From: Stromatinia cepivora
Taxonomy: Eukaryota; Ascomycota; Leotiomycetes; Helotiales; Sclerotiniaceae
Assembly: GCA_014898415.1 (NCBI GenBank)
Contig: RCTD01000042.1
Span: 62,001-126,000 of the forward strand
Length of the DNA stretch: 64,000 nucleotides
Reading direction: 5' to 3'
Positions 63,638 to 64,000 of this stretch are shown here, one piece after another. Positions within the stretch are counted from its first letter, which is position 1. Each line of letters begins with the position of its first letter. Below the pieces are notes generated by a model that searched no databases, was not told the DNA's origin, and saw only the letters and a list, made by a program, of their open reading frames with translations. The position numbers and the translations under genes are program-made.

Positions 63638-63964
63638 ATGACTATTTGGTGGGAGCTAACTGGGCCATGGAAACCGACTATAAAGTACGATGAACAAGAC
63701 CATGATAGCTTGGTATCAACAGGACTTGTAGTGAAATCTTATGATGGCTTCAACTGCATATGCAGAAAGCGAGGAGGCACTTTTCCACATCTCGTTGAAT
63801 ACCTTCAATCTCAACTTTGGTTTTGTGGATTCTCACTGCCTAGGCCTTATCGCTCCCGGATAGTGTTCGTTCACCCCCCTCAGAAACGTTTTGCTATTCG
63901 ATTACGGAAGTCCAGATGGGAAGAAAATACTTGCCCAAGCGATATTACCCCTTTCAGCAAATGA
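63638..63964 (+). CDS. 108-codon ORF of unknown function
   Basis: The ATG at 63,638 starts a frame to TGA at 63,964 reading MTIWWELTGPWKPTIKYDEQ and later LQSQLWFCGFSLPRPYRS. It is rich in Trp and aromatic residues and basic near the end. No domain, signal peptide or intron was recognised. It is longer than most chance frames nearby; a gene or an exon of one is possible. Confidence 0.25.
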   Translation: MTIWWELTGPWKPTIKYDEQDHDSLVSTGLVVKSYDGFNCICRKRGGTFPHLVEYLQSQLWFCGFSLPRPYRSRIVFVHPPQKRFAIRLRKSRWEENTCPSDITPFSK

Positions 63965-64000
63965 GTGCCACGACGTTCAATAATAATATATTGGTAGTTA

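Overview
The window looks like a nuclear chromosome segment of a filamentous ascomycete (Pezizomycotina, probably Leotiomycetes; the lineage is inferred from protein and transposon style, not proven). It has two compartments. Positions 1 to about 37,920 are extremely AT-rich, carry no intact host gene and consist of mutated LTR retrotransposons and one DNA transposon. Positions about 37,930 to 64,000 have ordinary base composition, short canonical GT..AG introns and normal genes. The abrupt switch, the C-to-T/G-to-A style differences between repeat copies, and stop codons at expected Trp/Gln/Arg positions point to repeat-induced point mutation (RIP).

AT-rich part, left to right: the 3' part of a Copia element (family 1, +) with its 166-bp LTR; Gypsy integrase debris; an LTR with polypurine tract followed by an unidentified minus-strand relic; a minus-strand Gypsy element (family A) interrupted by a Copia-1 solo LTR with perfect 5-bp target duplication; a plus-strand Gypsy-B fragment ending at a 2.18-kb pogo-like DNA transposon with matching terminal inverted repeats; fragments of a third Copia family; a complete Copia-1 element (-) with two 166-bp LTRs and target duplication; a minus-strand Gypsy-B relic; a solo LTR nested inside another solo LTR; and a 9.35-kb Copia element (family 2, +) with target duplication ATTTA. 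This last element has a 1,088-bp tandem duplication of LTR plus 5' internal region, and an unexplained antisense ORF pair between pol and the 3' LTR. A ~150-bp TTA microsatellite and a transposon-like terminus with TGGCCCGAAA direct repeats close the block.

Gene part: a truncated coding exon at the border; a 38-residue membrane ORF; a secreted lactonase/carboxymuconate-cyclase-like gene broken by one stop and two frameshifts; a short C-terminally anchored membrane protein; an intact lysophospholipid acyltransferase; a five-exon bZIP regulator; a six-exon cyclase-family (PF04199) enzyme; remains of an NmrA/SDR-like gene; a five-exon Zn2Cys6 regulator; a four-exon alpha/beta hydrolase of epoxide-hydrolase type; a single-pass Ser/Thr-rich surface glycoprotein; and an allantoate-permease-type MFS transporter. 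The cyclase, reductase relic, Zn2Cys6 factor, hydrolase and transporter within about 13 kb could be a small catabolic or secondary-metabolism neighbourhood, but that is inference. No tRNA, rRNA or CRISPR was recognised. Most short ORFs in the AT-rich half are chance frames in RIP-mutated DNA. Splice sites below were placed by eye from canonical signals and frame continuity.
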